The translations under genes and the position numbers were made by a program. From Flavobacteriaceae bacterium (GTDB taxonomy: Bacteria > Bacteroidota > Bacteroidia > Flavobacteriales > Flavobacteriaceae), in contig CP046177.1 of the NCBI GenBank assembly GCA_014075215.1, positions 2,046,501 through 2,110,500 on the forward strand: a DNA stretch of 64,000 nucleotides, in the 5' to 3' direction. Numbering within the stretch: position 1 is the stretch's first letter; each line of letters opens with the position of its first letter. Shown here one piece after another: positions 15,391 through 23,188 of the stretch. Under the pieces are notes generated by a model. It made no database searches. It was not told where the DNA came from and saw nothing but the letters and a program-made list of their open reading frames with translations.

Positions 15391-16308
15391 CTAAATCATA
15401 GGATGATATTTATCTATATCACTTTGTAAATCTTCTAATTTATTGACTAAATAAGTTTCTGTACTGCTTATATGTTTGTGTCCTGCCATATATTGAACTT
15501 GTCGTAAATTGTATATTCCCAACCAATGTGTTATTACTGAAGCACGTATTTGTCTAAAGTTTTGGAACTTTTTATTTTGCTTTCGTAATGTTTCTGCAAA
15601 ACGTTTCCAGTTATCGTTTCCGAAGTTACTTTTTCCTTTGCTTATAAATAATTGATTACTTTCTTTATTGGATAGTTTTAAGAGTTCTAATCGTGTTTTT
15701 AGTTGGTATTCCATCAAGTCCATTATTTGATATGATTTTAATTCTAAACTTCTTTCTGCTCCTTTTTTATCGCCTTGTATATAGATTTTTCCTTCTCGTA
15801 ATTGCAAACCTTTTAAAGTAAGTGTATCTATTTCTTTAGTGGTTAATCCTTGATAAATCAATAATCCTAATGCTACTTTATTTCGTTTTCGTGTGAGTAA
15901 ATGTACTTGCCACCAATTTCTATTATTTCGCTTGTCATCTTCATTTGGGACTTGATAATCATTGTACAACTTTTCTAATGCTATTAGTGTAAATATATCG
16001 TGTAATTTCTTGGTGTGTGTTCCTCTTAATTTTATATGTTTTGCAGGATTGTTAATGCGTTTATTGTGTAATATTTGCCAATTAAAATAATGTTTTAGAG
16101 CAATTAAATTATGACTTCTTGTAGCATTACATAATCCTTTCTTTTGTAAATAATATAAGTATGCTGTGAGTTCTTTTGTAGTTGTATTTTCTACTTCTGT
16201 ATTGTCTTTATCTAACCAACTTATAAAATTTAATACTTTGGTATTGTAGCGTTTAATAGTGGTACTGCTTAATTCTTTACTTTCTAAAAATTGTTTAAAG
16301 CTGTTCAT
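15391..16308 (-). CDS. Tyrosine recombinase 2 of the Rhs module, atypical active site (unit 1)
   Basis: 305 residues with a SAM-like N-terminal domain (about 1-85) and a recombinase fold. The nucleophile is present (Tyr286 in SSTETYLV) with GHKH before it and an Arg in RQIRAS (Arg255). The first catalytic Arg is replaced: the usual GLR reads QGLTTKE, with Thr156. The His of H-x-x-R is Arg252. The diverged paralogue at 22274-23188 has the same replacements (QGLTTQN and KQIR), so they are a conserved trait and not decay. The gene overlaps recombinase 1 by 14 bp, so the two are translationally coupled and probably work as a heteromer. Confidence 0.85.
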   Translation of the reverse strand: MNSFKQFLESKELSSTTIKRYNTKVLNFISWLDKDNTEVENTTTKELTAYLYYLQKKGLCNATRSHNLIALKHYFNWQILHNKRINNPAKHIKLRGTHTKKLHDIFTLIALEKLYNDYQVPNEDDKRNNRNWWQVHLLTRKRNKVALGLLIYQGLTTKEIDTLTLKGLQLREGKIYIQGDKKGAERSLELKSYQIMDLMEYQLKTRLELLKLSNKESNQLFISKGKSNFGNDNWKRFAETLRKQNKKFQNFRQIRASVITHWLGIYNLRQVQYMAGHKHISSTETYLVNKLEDLQSDIDKYHPMI

Positions 16309-17236
16309 TGTTTTGGTCTATTAAGTGCGTGTAAATCTGTGTACTTTCTAAACTACTATGTCCTAAAAAGCGACTGATTTTATTTAATGGCATTCCTGCT
16401 TGCAATAAATGAGTAGCAATACTATGGCGTAAATTATGAAGCGTTAAATGTTTGTTCTGTAATTCTATATTATCTACTTGTAATTGCAGTAATTTTAATC
16501 GTGTATATAAAGTTCCTCCAGTCATTGGTTTTGAAGTAACACCAATAAACAAACGACTTTCTTTTTTGCTTTTTGCCAATATTGGTCTGTAATCATAAAT
16601 GTATTCTTCTAATATTTTTGCACTCTGTTTACTAAATGGTACAAAACGTTCTTTGTAGTTTTTACCTTTTCTAACGTGTAAAATACGTCTGTCTAAATTG
16701 ATGTCATTTAGCTCCAAATGAGTTCCTTCATTTCTTCGTAATCCACAACCATAAAAAACGGTTAAAATGGCTCTATCTCTTGCTTGTAATATTTCTTGTC
16801 GTTGGTTCTCGGTATCTCTATAGGTTACTTTATAAAGTAGTTGTATATCTTCTTTTGATAGTACGGTGATGTCTTTGGTATTGAGTTTTAATAAAGGTAT
16901 TCCAAGATTCGGAACATTACGAACGCCTTTATGATGTAAGTACTCTAAAAACTTTTCGATAGCCTGTAAATGCTTGTTGATGTAATTATTACTTAATCCG
17001 CCACCACGTCTTAAATTGCTTCTGTTATAGATGTAATTGTAATAGTTTTTAATATGTTGATGTTGTAAATTATGGATATGATTTATTCTGTTGTTTTCCA
17101 AGAAGTGTAAAAATTCTCTAACGATATTCGGCATATTGTAAACACTCATTGGGTTGTAACCTAAAATATCCAACCATTCTTTAAAACCGATTTCTAAATG
17201 TTGGTAACTGCTATTTTTTAAGATTAAATTTTTCAT
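16295..17236 (-). CDS. Tyrosine recombinase 1 of the Rhs module, XerC/D-like (unit 1)
   Basis: 313 residues. The N-terminal core-binding domain covers about 1-110; the catalytic domain has all residues: Arg167 (CGLRRNE), Lys190 (VRKGKNYKER), His267-x-x-Arg270 (LHNLRHSIA), His293 (LGHSS) and nucleophile Tyr302 (TQIYTHL). It would cleave and rejoin DNA at sites of the module. It lies 106 bp downstream of the ATPase gene and overlaps recombinase 2. Pairs of tyrosine recombinases with a partner protein are known from Tn554-like and RIT elements, but the ATPase partner here is of a different kind. Confidence 0.92.
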   Translation of the reverse strand: MKNLILKNSSYQHLEIGFKEWLDILGYNPMSVYNMPNIVREFLHFLENNRINHIHNLQHQHIKNYYNYIYNRSNLRRGGGLSNNYINKHLQAIEKFLEYLHHKGVRNVPNLGIPLLKLNTKDITVLSKEDIQLLYKVTYRDTENQRQEILQARDRAILTVFYGCGLRRNEGTHLELNDINLDRRILHVRKGKNYKERFVPFSKQSAKILEEYIYDYRPILAKSKKESRLFIGVTSKPMTGGTLYTRLKLLQLQVDNIELQNKHLTLHNLRHSIATHLLQAGMPLNKISRFLGHSSLESTQIYTHLIDQNNEQL

Positions 17237-17342
17237 CCCTTATGTCCATTTTTTAGATTTCTTGCGATTTAGATTTAACTGATTGATTTTGTGTGTGATA
17301 TTTCGCAAAAAAGACACTTGCGAGTTATTTGCGACTTGCGTT

Positions 17343-18890
17343 TTATTTCTTCTTTATTTTCTGTAAAGCCTTGTCTAATACGGTTTCTATATCTTTTTGT
17401 AGCTTATCGTAATCTTTAGTTATTAGCAATTCAAACGTATAACTTCTTGTCTTTTTATTAGTATTTCGCTTGATGTAACCTAACAGTTGTAATTGCTTAT
17501 TGTAATTCCGTAATGTACTTTCTTTGATACGTAATTGTGTTCTTATTTCTAATCCTGTAAAGTCAGAGCCTGACACGCCTTTTTTTCTTTTTCTTTCTTT
17601 TAAATACGTTTTTAGCAACTCTAAATAGTTTCTCGTTGCTCCATTGAGTTCATCACTCTTTCGTAATAAGGTTTCTTTTAAAAGTTGGTTGGCTATTTCA
17701 ATATCTTGTATAGTTACTTCTATATATTCTTCGCCTGTTTCTGTATCGTATTTCTTTTCTCTTTGTAGTTGATAATAATAGGTTACAGCTTCTATAAATT
17801 GTAAATAATGTGAGTTCGTTCTACGGGGTTTAAATACAGATTGTGGTAGTTTTAAATGCTCTGCAAACGGATTAATAATTCTAATGGGTTTTAAAAAGCG
17901 TTGTACATTTTGTAAAAATTCTTGTATTTCTCTTTGTTTGTGTGTATCTATTTTTCCAGCAGATACTCGACGTTGGTATTCCATTATGAGTTCGTCTTGT
18001 GCTTTACTTTCGTCCAAGTAGAGTAGGAAGCTCCTGTTTGCATTGTCCTCATAAATTTGCTCCTTTGTGGTGCATCCTGCTACACAAACAGGACCTTCAA
18101 CAATTAAATGTATGGTTTTGGTTTTTCCGTTGCTGTCTTTTCTAACTATGGTTTTTACAATTCGCTTTTTAGTTTGTAGTTCTCGTAACGGATAAAGCGC
18201 ATTTAATAATCCGTCTAAATCTTCAATAACAATGACTTTGTATTTTAAATCTGTTTTACCAAAATAATAAAAGGCATTATCACTTAAAGTGGTAATGTTT
18301 ATAATATCTTCTTGTGGTATGCACTCACTTATTTTTTCTTGTAAATGGGTTTTTCCCGTTCCCGAAGCTCCAAAACTTATAACGTGTAAAGGTTGTTCTT
18401 GCTTACGTTTTGTCATTATTAAATACATTATTTGACGATTTACCACTTCGCCAATAACTCCAGATTGTTCTATTAGCTTGTCTGTATTTTCTAATAGGTT
18501 TGGGTCGAGTAAAAAATCTTTTACTGTTTTTTCCTCTTTTGTTGTAAGCTGTTTTACTTTGGGTTTTAAATTCTCTGTTTGTTCTTTTATCTTTTCAAGT
18601 CTGTATTTTTCCAGTTCTTCTGTAAGCTCTGATAATGAAGCTGCTATTATTGACGTGCCTATTTCTAACTTTTCTGCAATCCTTCTTATAAATTTCTCTA
18701 ATTGTGTATCGTTGTATAAATCTAAATTATGTCTTACTGGTGGTCTGCTACTTTCTTGTAACTGTACTTTTATGGTTACTCGCATTCTGTCTAATCCCTC
18801 TAACTTTATACCTCCTAAAATTGTGAGTTGTAAAATATCATTCTCGTAAATTAATTGGTCTGGGTTGTCTGCGTTAAAGTTTGTAGCCAT
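17343..18890 (-). CDS. P-loop ATPase with C-terminal winged-helix-like part (unit 1)
   Basis: 515 residues. Walker A is GASGTGKTHL (about 174-183), Walker B VIVIEDLDG (about 220-228), and a sensor/arginine region CTTKEQIYEDNANRSFLLYLDES follows. This helicase-like ATPase core resembles the C-terminal ATPase part of large CHC2-type primases, but no zinc finger or Toprim domain is present. Residues about 415-480 (RKKGVSGSDFTGLEIRTQLR, then RNYNKQLQLLGYIKR) look like a winged helix. It is the first gene of an operon with the two recombinases and is transcribed divergently from the XRE regulator. A role in DNA remodelling for recombination or in replication of the excised unit is inferred. Confidence 0.8.
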   Translation of the reverse strand: MATNFNADNPDQLIYENDILQLTILGGIKLEGLDRMRVTIKVQLQESSRPPVRHNLDLYNDTQLEKFIRRIAEKLEIGTSIIAASLSELTEELEKYRLEKIKEQTENLKPKVKQLTTKEEKTVKDFLLDPNLLENTDKLIEQSGVIGEVVNRQIMYLIMTKRKQEQPLHVISFGASGTGKTHLQEKISECIPQEDIINITTLSDNAFYYFGKTDLKYKVIVIEDLDGLLNALYPLRELQTKKRIVKTIVRKDSNGKTKTIHLIVEGPVCVAGCTTKEQIYEDNANRSFLLYLDESKAQDELIMEYQRRVSAGKIDTHKQREIQEFLQNVQRFLKPIRIINPFAEHLKLPQSVFKPRRTNSHYLQFIEAVTYYYQLQREKKYDTETGEEYIEVTIQDIEIANQLLKETLLRKSDELNGATRNYLELLKTYLKERKRKKGVSGSDFTGLEIRTQLRIKESTLRNYNKQLQLLGYIKRNTNKKTRSYTFELLITKDYDKLQKDIETVLDKALQKIKKK

Positions 18891-18907
18891 TGTTAATAAT
18901 TTTATTT

Positions 18908-18945
18908 TCTGAATGATTATTCACAAAACTATATAATTATTCAGA
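18908..18945. promoter_or_regulatory. Operator-like inverted repeat over the ATPase promoter (unit 1)
   Basis: TCTGAATGATTA and TAATTATTCAGA form an inverted repeat with 14 bases between. On the minus strand it encloses TAGTTTTG, a TAnnTTTG-type -7 box for the ATPase-recombinase operon. The same layout with different flanks is found in unit 2 at 25802-25839. The divergent XRE protein is the likely repressor. Confidence 0.6.
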
Positions 18946-18965
18946 CACAAACAAGAACTAAACCA

Positions 18966-18997
18966 TTTGTTTCTGATGTTTACTTCATATATATTTG
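18966..18997 (+). promoter_or_regulatory. Promoter of the XRE regulator (unit 1)
   Basis: TTTG (18966-18969), 20 bp, then TATATTTG (18990-18997), matching the Bacteroidetes -33/-7 consensus. It precedes the XRE start by about 40 bp. Confidence 0.65.
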
Positions 18998-19035
18998 TCC
19001 TTTATAGCTTTTACACCCTGTAAAACTGAACAATA

Positions 19036-19368
19036 ATGGACTTTGGAAGTAAAATAACATTAGTACGTAAACAAAAAAAACTATCTCAAAGTGAGTTGGG
19101 TAAACTTGCTAATGTGTCTGGTGATATTGTAGGTAAGTACGAGCGTAACGAAATGAAGCCATCTATTGATACTGCACATAGATTAGCTAATGCTCTTAAT
19201 GTTACGTTAGATTATTTGGTGGGCGATAGCGATACCGTTCTTTTTGATAAAGATATTACCAAACGCATGGAAGCTATTATTAATATGGAAAGTGAAGATA
19301 AAAAAGCACTCTTTAAAATTCTTGATGCTTATATTAGAGATACTAATGCTAAAAAAACTTATTCATAA
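19036..19368 (+). CDS. XRE-family transcriptional regulator (unit 1)
   Basis: 110 residues. Residues 6-62 form a Cro/CI helix-turn-helix (ITLVRKQKKLSQSELGKLAN, then SGDIVGKYERNEMKPSIDTA and LDYLVGD); the rest is a short helical oligomerisation tail. Transcribed away from the ATPase-recombinase operon and towards the immunity gene, with a terminator between. It probably represses the recombinase operon and itself through the inverted repeat at 18908-18945. The unit 2 paralogue at 25933 has the same layout. Confidence 0.88.
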   Translation: MDFGSKITLVRKQKKLSQSELGKLANVSGDIVGKYERNEMKPSIDTAHRLANALNVTLDYLVGDSDTVLFDKDITKRMEAIINMESEDKKALFKILDAYIRDTNAKKTYS

Positions 19369-19369
19369 A

Positions 19370-19393
19370 AAAAGAGCCGATTAAGGCTCTTTT
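19370..19393. terminator. Bidirectional terminator between XRE and immunity genes (unit 1)
   Basis: Stem AAAAGAGCC/GGCTCTTTT with a short loop, with A runs on one side and T runs on the other. It serves both convergent genes and overlaps the last codons of the immunity gene (19381). Confidence 0.8.
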
Positions 19394-19749
19394 AAATCTT
19401 TTATAAAAATATCTAATTCTTTACTTTCATACAAATCAATACATTTCGCTATTGTTAAATTAGCATTGACTTTACTTTTATATTTTGCTTTAGCTTTTTT
19501 CAAATATTCATCAATAAAATCAATTGCTTTTTCATAGTGTTCTATATCATAATTTCCCATTTGAACATACATTCCTGCACTTCCTTCTGCTCTCAAAAGG
19601 GAATCTTTAATAGGAACACCTTTATACATACATTGACATAGAACATATTTTTTAAAATTGCTTTTTTCTACATCAACAATTTTAATCTTATCTTGAGCCT
19701 TACAACTTAAGAGAACAAAACATAAAATAATAAATAATAAATGCTTCAT
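19381..19749 (-). CDS. Tai4-like immunity lipoprotein (unit 1)
   Basis: 122 residues. The start MKHLLFIILCFVLLSCKAQ is a lipoprotein signal with lipobox LLSC, so the protein acts at the periplasmic face. The mature part resembles Tai4 immunity proteins: FKKYVLCQCMYKG, DIEHYEKAIDFIDEYLKK, and the closing block AKCIDLYESKELDIFI. It follows the Tae4-like toxin by a few bases, as expected for a toxin-immunity pair acting on the cell wall. It remains intact although the toxin frame is broken, so it could still protect against sister cells. Assignment is from remembered family motifs. Confidence 0.72.
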   Translation of the reverse strand: MKHLLFIILCFVLLSCKAQDKIKIVDVEKSNFKKYVLCQCMYKGVPIKDSLLRAEGSAGMYVQMGNYDIEHYEKAIDFIDEYLKKAKAKYKSKVNANLTIAKCIDLYESKELDIFIKDLKEP

Positions 19750-19753
19750 AAGT

Positions 19754-20772
19754 TTATTTAGTTATCCATAATTTTCCAACACCATTTGATAAGTAAAAAC
19801 TAGGCGAATAGTTTCCACCCAATCTATTACTACCATCCCATAAAGTTCCGTGTCCAGTAGCATCACTCCAAGTTCCTCTCGTGTCATAAATAATAACACC
19901 TGTATGTCCTTTAAAATGATTAGGGTCTGAACTAATAATACTAGGAGGACCGTATGTAGCTGTTAAATGTTTTTCTAAAGCCACAACCCTAAATATATAC
20001 CAAGCTGTCTTACCTTCACTTGAAGATGTCTGTCCTTGAATATAAGGTATGCTTGCGCCTGATTTATTAAGTGTATGGCTCACTCTACAAGCACACGTAT
20101 TGGAAAAATTCCAGCATCAATATTTTGCTCTACACGACCACCAACCATATCTCCAAATTGGTCATTTGTAATTCCCCCTCCAGGATAATCACTACCGTAT
20201 TTAGGATAATTACTTTCTAAATCAGAAAAAGAAGGTAGAGTATTTGGTCTATTAATTGCAGTAGCTCCGTATTTATTAATGAATTGGTCATATTTCCCTA
20301 TAACTGCACTAGAAGCCTGTAAACTAAGTATATTATTCCAATCACTTAAATCTGTAACTTTTACTAATTGGTCTTTACCATCATCCACGTGTACGCGAGT
20401 AGTATTCCCTTTGCTGTCAGTATATTCGTAATCTGTAAAGAATTTTCCGCCATCAGGGTCAACTCCATTAATTGGGTTATTACCCATTCCCAAATAAGGG
20501 GAACTATATTGTCCTGCTGGGTCAGTAGTTAGCCAACGACCTATACGACTATCCCACAGTCGTAACTCAAACGCTTCCTTCCCAGTTTCAGGGTCTTTTT
20601 CTTGTCCTTGATACGCATATCTATACGGTTCTCCATTTACAATTTGTCTATTCGGCATTGGCATCCCAAAGGAAAAGTAATCTAATGCATTTTTTTTGGT
20701 AGTTTGCTCTTTTTTAACCGGTATCTCCTTGTAGAGATAAAAATATTGATATGTACCGGTGCTTGCTGTCAT
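19754..20772 (-). pseudogene. Orphan Rhs tip with Tae4-like amidase toxin, frameshifted (unit 1)
   Basis: The 5' part (20080-20772) has a short leader, then the Rhs core: YAYQGQEKDPETGKEAFEL, RLWDSRIGRWLTTDP, YLGMGNNPINGVDPDGG. After a variable linker comes the start of a Tae4-type cell-wall amidase, FGDMVGGRVEQNIDAGIF. At about 20100 a missing A breaks the frame. The following frame reads NTCACRVSHTLNKSG, with the catalytic Cys (TGT 20095-20093), then GHGTLWDG with the catalytic His, to the stop at 19754. Tae4 enzymes cleave peptidoglycan peptides. As it stands the toxin is split at its active site. The gene lacks the large Rhs shell, so it is a tip cassette. Confidence 0.8.
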
Positions 20773-20843
20773 AGCCGATGCTAAGATATAAATTTTTTTT
20801 GATTGATGATTGGTTAATTAGTTATTGGTTAGTAATTCCTGGC

Positions 20844-20888
20844 CCCCGAAGCCCAGCCGTTTTACCAAACTGCCTCTGTTCTTCGGGG
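20844..20888. repeat. CCCCGAAG hairpin at the Rhs side of non-coding region A
   Basis: CCCCGAAG (20844-20851) pairs with CTTCGGGG (20881-20888). It lies just upstream of the Rhs tip of unit 1 and has no clear equivalent in region B. Confidence 0.5.
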
Positions 20889-20899
20889 ACTCCCTTATC

Positions 20900-21668
20900 C
20901 TCCTATTTATACATAATTTGCATTCTAATACAAGTTCAAGCGTTAATATTTGATTGGTTTTTCTCTTGTAAGTTATAATGTAAATTATGTAAAATACTCC
21001 CATTCGCCTGACTTCCAACGCTCACTTCTGAACTTCAATTAATGTTTTTAGATTTGATTGTAAAAGATTATGAAGACTAACGCACTTCGTTTGTTTCATT
21101 CCGATAATAGTTGAAAATCCTACGCTTTGCCAACCTCTTTTTCAACTATTATCGGAACGTTTTCAGAGGAAGCAAACGTTTTAAAAAGATGAAGATTTTG
21201 GCGAGGCTGGATTTCGAGCGCAAAGGCAATCTTCAGCTTTTTAAAATGATAGAGGTTTTGCGACGATTGAGCAAAATAATTAACGTTCGTAGTGCGCTGG
21301 CAGTAGCGTTGGCAAAAAGCGTGGGAAGTGCGGATATTTTACATAATAGCAGTTATAGCTACTAAAATATAATAACTCGGCGTTAGCGTACCATTGAAAG
21401 GATTTTTGCTACTATAACTACTATTATGTAACTTAGCTTTGGGTCATTTTTAGGGCAAATTTTTTGTTTTTTACTCTGGCAACAGCTCTTTACTTTTTTA
21501 AGATTACCGCTTCTTTAAATAACTAAATTTTCTTAAAAAAGTAATGTGCTGTTTGTGTGTCGGGGTACAAAAAATGTGACCTAAAAATGACATCGGCGGT
21601 GGGGAACGGAACAAAACCAAAGACAGGGGGTTTTGAGGAACGAAAAAACTGGGTTGGTTTTGTGTGGG
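20900..21668. other. Structured non-coding region A (series of long inverted repeats)
   Basis: No credible gene; an 84-codon frame at 21111-21365 runs through the hairpins and is not conserved. Inverted repeats: 20910-20928 with 20973-20991 (17 of 19 paired, counting one G-T); 21099-21117 with 21139-21157 (19 of 19); 21179-21197 with 21228-21246 (18 of 19); 21342-21358 with 21412-21428 (16 of 17); 21443-21454 with 21580-21591 (12 of 12), enclosing 21482-21503 with 21531-21552 (19 of 22); and 21611-21620 with 21654-21663 (10 of 10). The last starts a few bases past the PIN stop codon. Region B (28000-28685) has the same seven elements in the same order with different stems. It may be a structured RNA or a folded recombination site. 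Confidence 0.75.
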
Positions 21669-21673
21669 GTTTA

Positions 21674-22045
21674 TTATTTCTCGTAAAAAACAAGCCCTAA
21701 CTCTTCTACTTTTTTAAATTCAATATCAGAAGTAATTAAGGGTAAATCTAAATACAATGCTGTCGCAATAATAATACTATCTGGAAGTTTGGTATGATAC
21801 GCTTTTCGGATTCTTATGGTCTCCTGTTTTACTGCATTGTTTATGGTTATCGTTTTGCATTGTGATACAAACTCATTGATGATTTTTTCTTCTTTAACCG
21901 TAATGCCTTTATAAGCCAATAATTCTAACTCTGTAATGACAGAAATATATAATTGTTTTGCATTTAGTAATTCGGCTAATGTTTCATCTCCATTTAATAA
22001 ATAGAGAATAATATTAGTATCTAAAAATAACTTACTCCCATTCAT
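21674..22045 (-). CDS. PIN-domain ribonuclease toxin (VapC-like)
   Basis: 123 residues of a PIN nuclease fold. Acidic residues expected at the metal site are present: Asp9 in LFLDTNIILYLL, Glu40 in TELELLA, Asp89 in KLPDSIIIATAL, and Asp106 in ITSDIEFKKV. VapC toxins cut tRNA or rRNA; the target here is unknown. It overlaps the small antitoxin gene ahead by 14 bp. In the Rhs module it occupies the accessory slot after the recombinase pair, which the ORF6N gene fills in units 1 and 3. It could stabilise the unit as an addiction system. Confidence 0.88.
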   Translation of the reverse strand: MNGSKLFLDTNIILYLLNGDETLAELLNAKQLYISVITELELLAYKGITVKEEKIINEFVSQCKTITINNAVKQETIRIRKAYHTKLPDSIIIATALYLDLPLITSDIEFKKVEELGLVFYEK

Positions 22046-22205
22046 TACGTAACTCTCTTTGTGTGCTTAAAGCATCTTTTTTTAAGTTTATTTTCCCAAG
22101 GTATTTATAGACATCAACACCTTTTGGTTTTAGCTCTTTAGTTAAATTCTCTAATATATTTTTGATGCTTTTTTTAGTTGCACCTTGTTTTAAGGTTGTT
22201 ACCAT
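22032..22205 (-). CDS. Antitoxin of the PIN toxin (VapB-like)
   Basis: 57 residues beginning MVTTLKQGATKKSIKNILE and ending ALSTQRELRNEWE. The length, basic N-terminus with a helix able to bind DNA, and the short acidic-basic tail are typical of antitoxins. Its stop overlaps the PIN start by 14 bp, so both are translationally coupled. The N-terminal sequence does not clearly show a ribbon-helix-helix or AbrB fold, so the type is open. Confidence 0.75.
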   Translation of the reverse strand: MVTTLKQGATKKSIKNILENLTKELKPKGVDVYKYLGKINLKKDALSTQRELRNEWE

Positions 22206-22273
22206 AATATTGTATTTTTATTATAACAAAGATAATTTTTTATTATCTATTTACGAACTTATAAATTCCATTC

Positions 22274-23188
22274 TTAACTAAAAGGATGATAAATATTAAT
22301 TGTTTTATGTAAACTTTCTAAATCGTCTTGCTGATAACGTTCTGTCGAACTTATATATCTGTGTCCTGCTAAATATTGAACTTTTCTTAAATTGTGTTGC
22401 TTCAACCAACTCACAATTACACTTGTTCTTATTTGCTTTAGATTGATAAATTTATGATTGATTTTCTTTAACTCTTTTACCATTTTAGCTAAACTATTGT
22501 GCAATTTTAAACTGCTACCTAATGGTAAAAATAACTGTTCAGTTTCCTTACTGGTTTGTTCTAAAATCTGTGGTCTAATTTCATGAGTATATTCCATCAG
22601 CTCCATCAATTGCCAAGGTTTTAATTCTAAGATTCTTCCGTTGCTTTTTTTAGTTCCTAATAGATCTATTTTTCCTTTGTATAATTGTATATTTTCTACT
22701 TTTAATTGCTGTAAGTTTTGTGTGGTTAAACCTTGATAAACTAATAATCCTACAATTATTTTATTTCGTTTTCTTGCTAATAAATTTCCGTTTTCAGTTT
22801 GATAAGAATAATACAAATCTTCTAACTCATCTGACGTTAAAATATGATGTACGACTTCTTTTTTTACACCTTTGATATTGATGTTTTGAATACTGTTTTC
22901 TTGTCTGTAATTTTCTTCTGTGAGATAATTGAAGTAGATTTTTAAATTACTTACATAGCCTTTTAAGGTTCGTGGTTTTAACTTTCTTTCTCTTAAAGTT
23001 TCTATGTATTTTAAAAAGGTTTTATAATCTATGGTTTCTGCGGTTGTTCCATACTTTACACACCATTCAGTAAATTGGCTTTGGGTTTTTAGGTATGTTG
23101 GAATACTCCCCGTTGTATAACCGTTTTTCTCTAAATAGTTCTTGTACAGCGGTGAGCCACCGCAGGCAATTATTTTCTCTTGCTCCAT
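22274..23188 (-). CDS. Tyrosine recombinase 2, atypical active site (unit 2)
   Basis: 304 residues, a clear paralogue of the proteins at 15391-16308 and 29312-30229 but strongly diverged. Nucleophile Tyr in ISSTERYQQ and GHRY before it are kept. The first catalytic Arg is again Thr (YQGLTTQNLQQL), and the H-x-x-R box reads KQIRTS, with no His. Preservation of these changes over this divergence indicates a specialised, possibly non-cleaving or structural partner. It overlaps recombinase 1 by 19 bp. Confidence 0.85.
   Translation of the reverse strand: MEQEKIIACGGSPLYKNYLEKNGYTTGSIPTYLKTQSQFTEWCVKYGTTAETIDYKTFLKYIETLRERKLKPRTLKGYVSNLKIYFNYLTEENYRQENSIQNINIKGVKKEVVHHILTSDELEDLYYSYQTENGNLLARKRNKIIVGLLVYQGLTTQNLQQLKVENIQLYKGKIDLLGTKKSNGRILELKPWQLMELMEYTHEIRPQILEQTSKETEQLFLPLGSSLKLHNSLAKMVKELKKINHKFINLKQIRTSVIVSWLKQHNLRKVQYLAGHRYISSTERYQQDDLESLHKTINIYHPFS

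Larger units (their letters stand above)
14827..20664. repeat. 5,838-bp direct duplication, copy 1 (Rhs module unit 1)
   Basis: All genes and the intergenic sequence compared here recur at 28748-34585 at a constant offset of 13,921 bp, with no difference noticed by eye. The copy starts exactly at the IS3 right end, inside the ORF6N gene, and ends within the conserved Rhs core (after the codons for NRQ on the minus strand), beyond which the two loci diverge. Confidence 0.88.

Noticed and set aside
18478..18849. Frames of 100 codons or more antisense to the ATPase, recombinase and ORF6N genes
   Set aside because: They are shadows of the real genes, with Ser/Phe-rich composition typical of antisense reading in AT-rich DNA.
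21111..21365. 84-codon plus-strand frame in non-coding region A
   Set aside because: It runs through the inverted repeats, has no counterpart in region B and no recognisable protein features.
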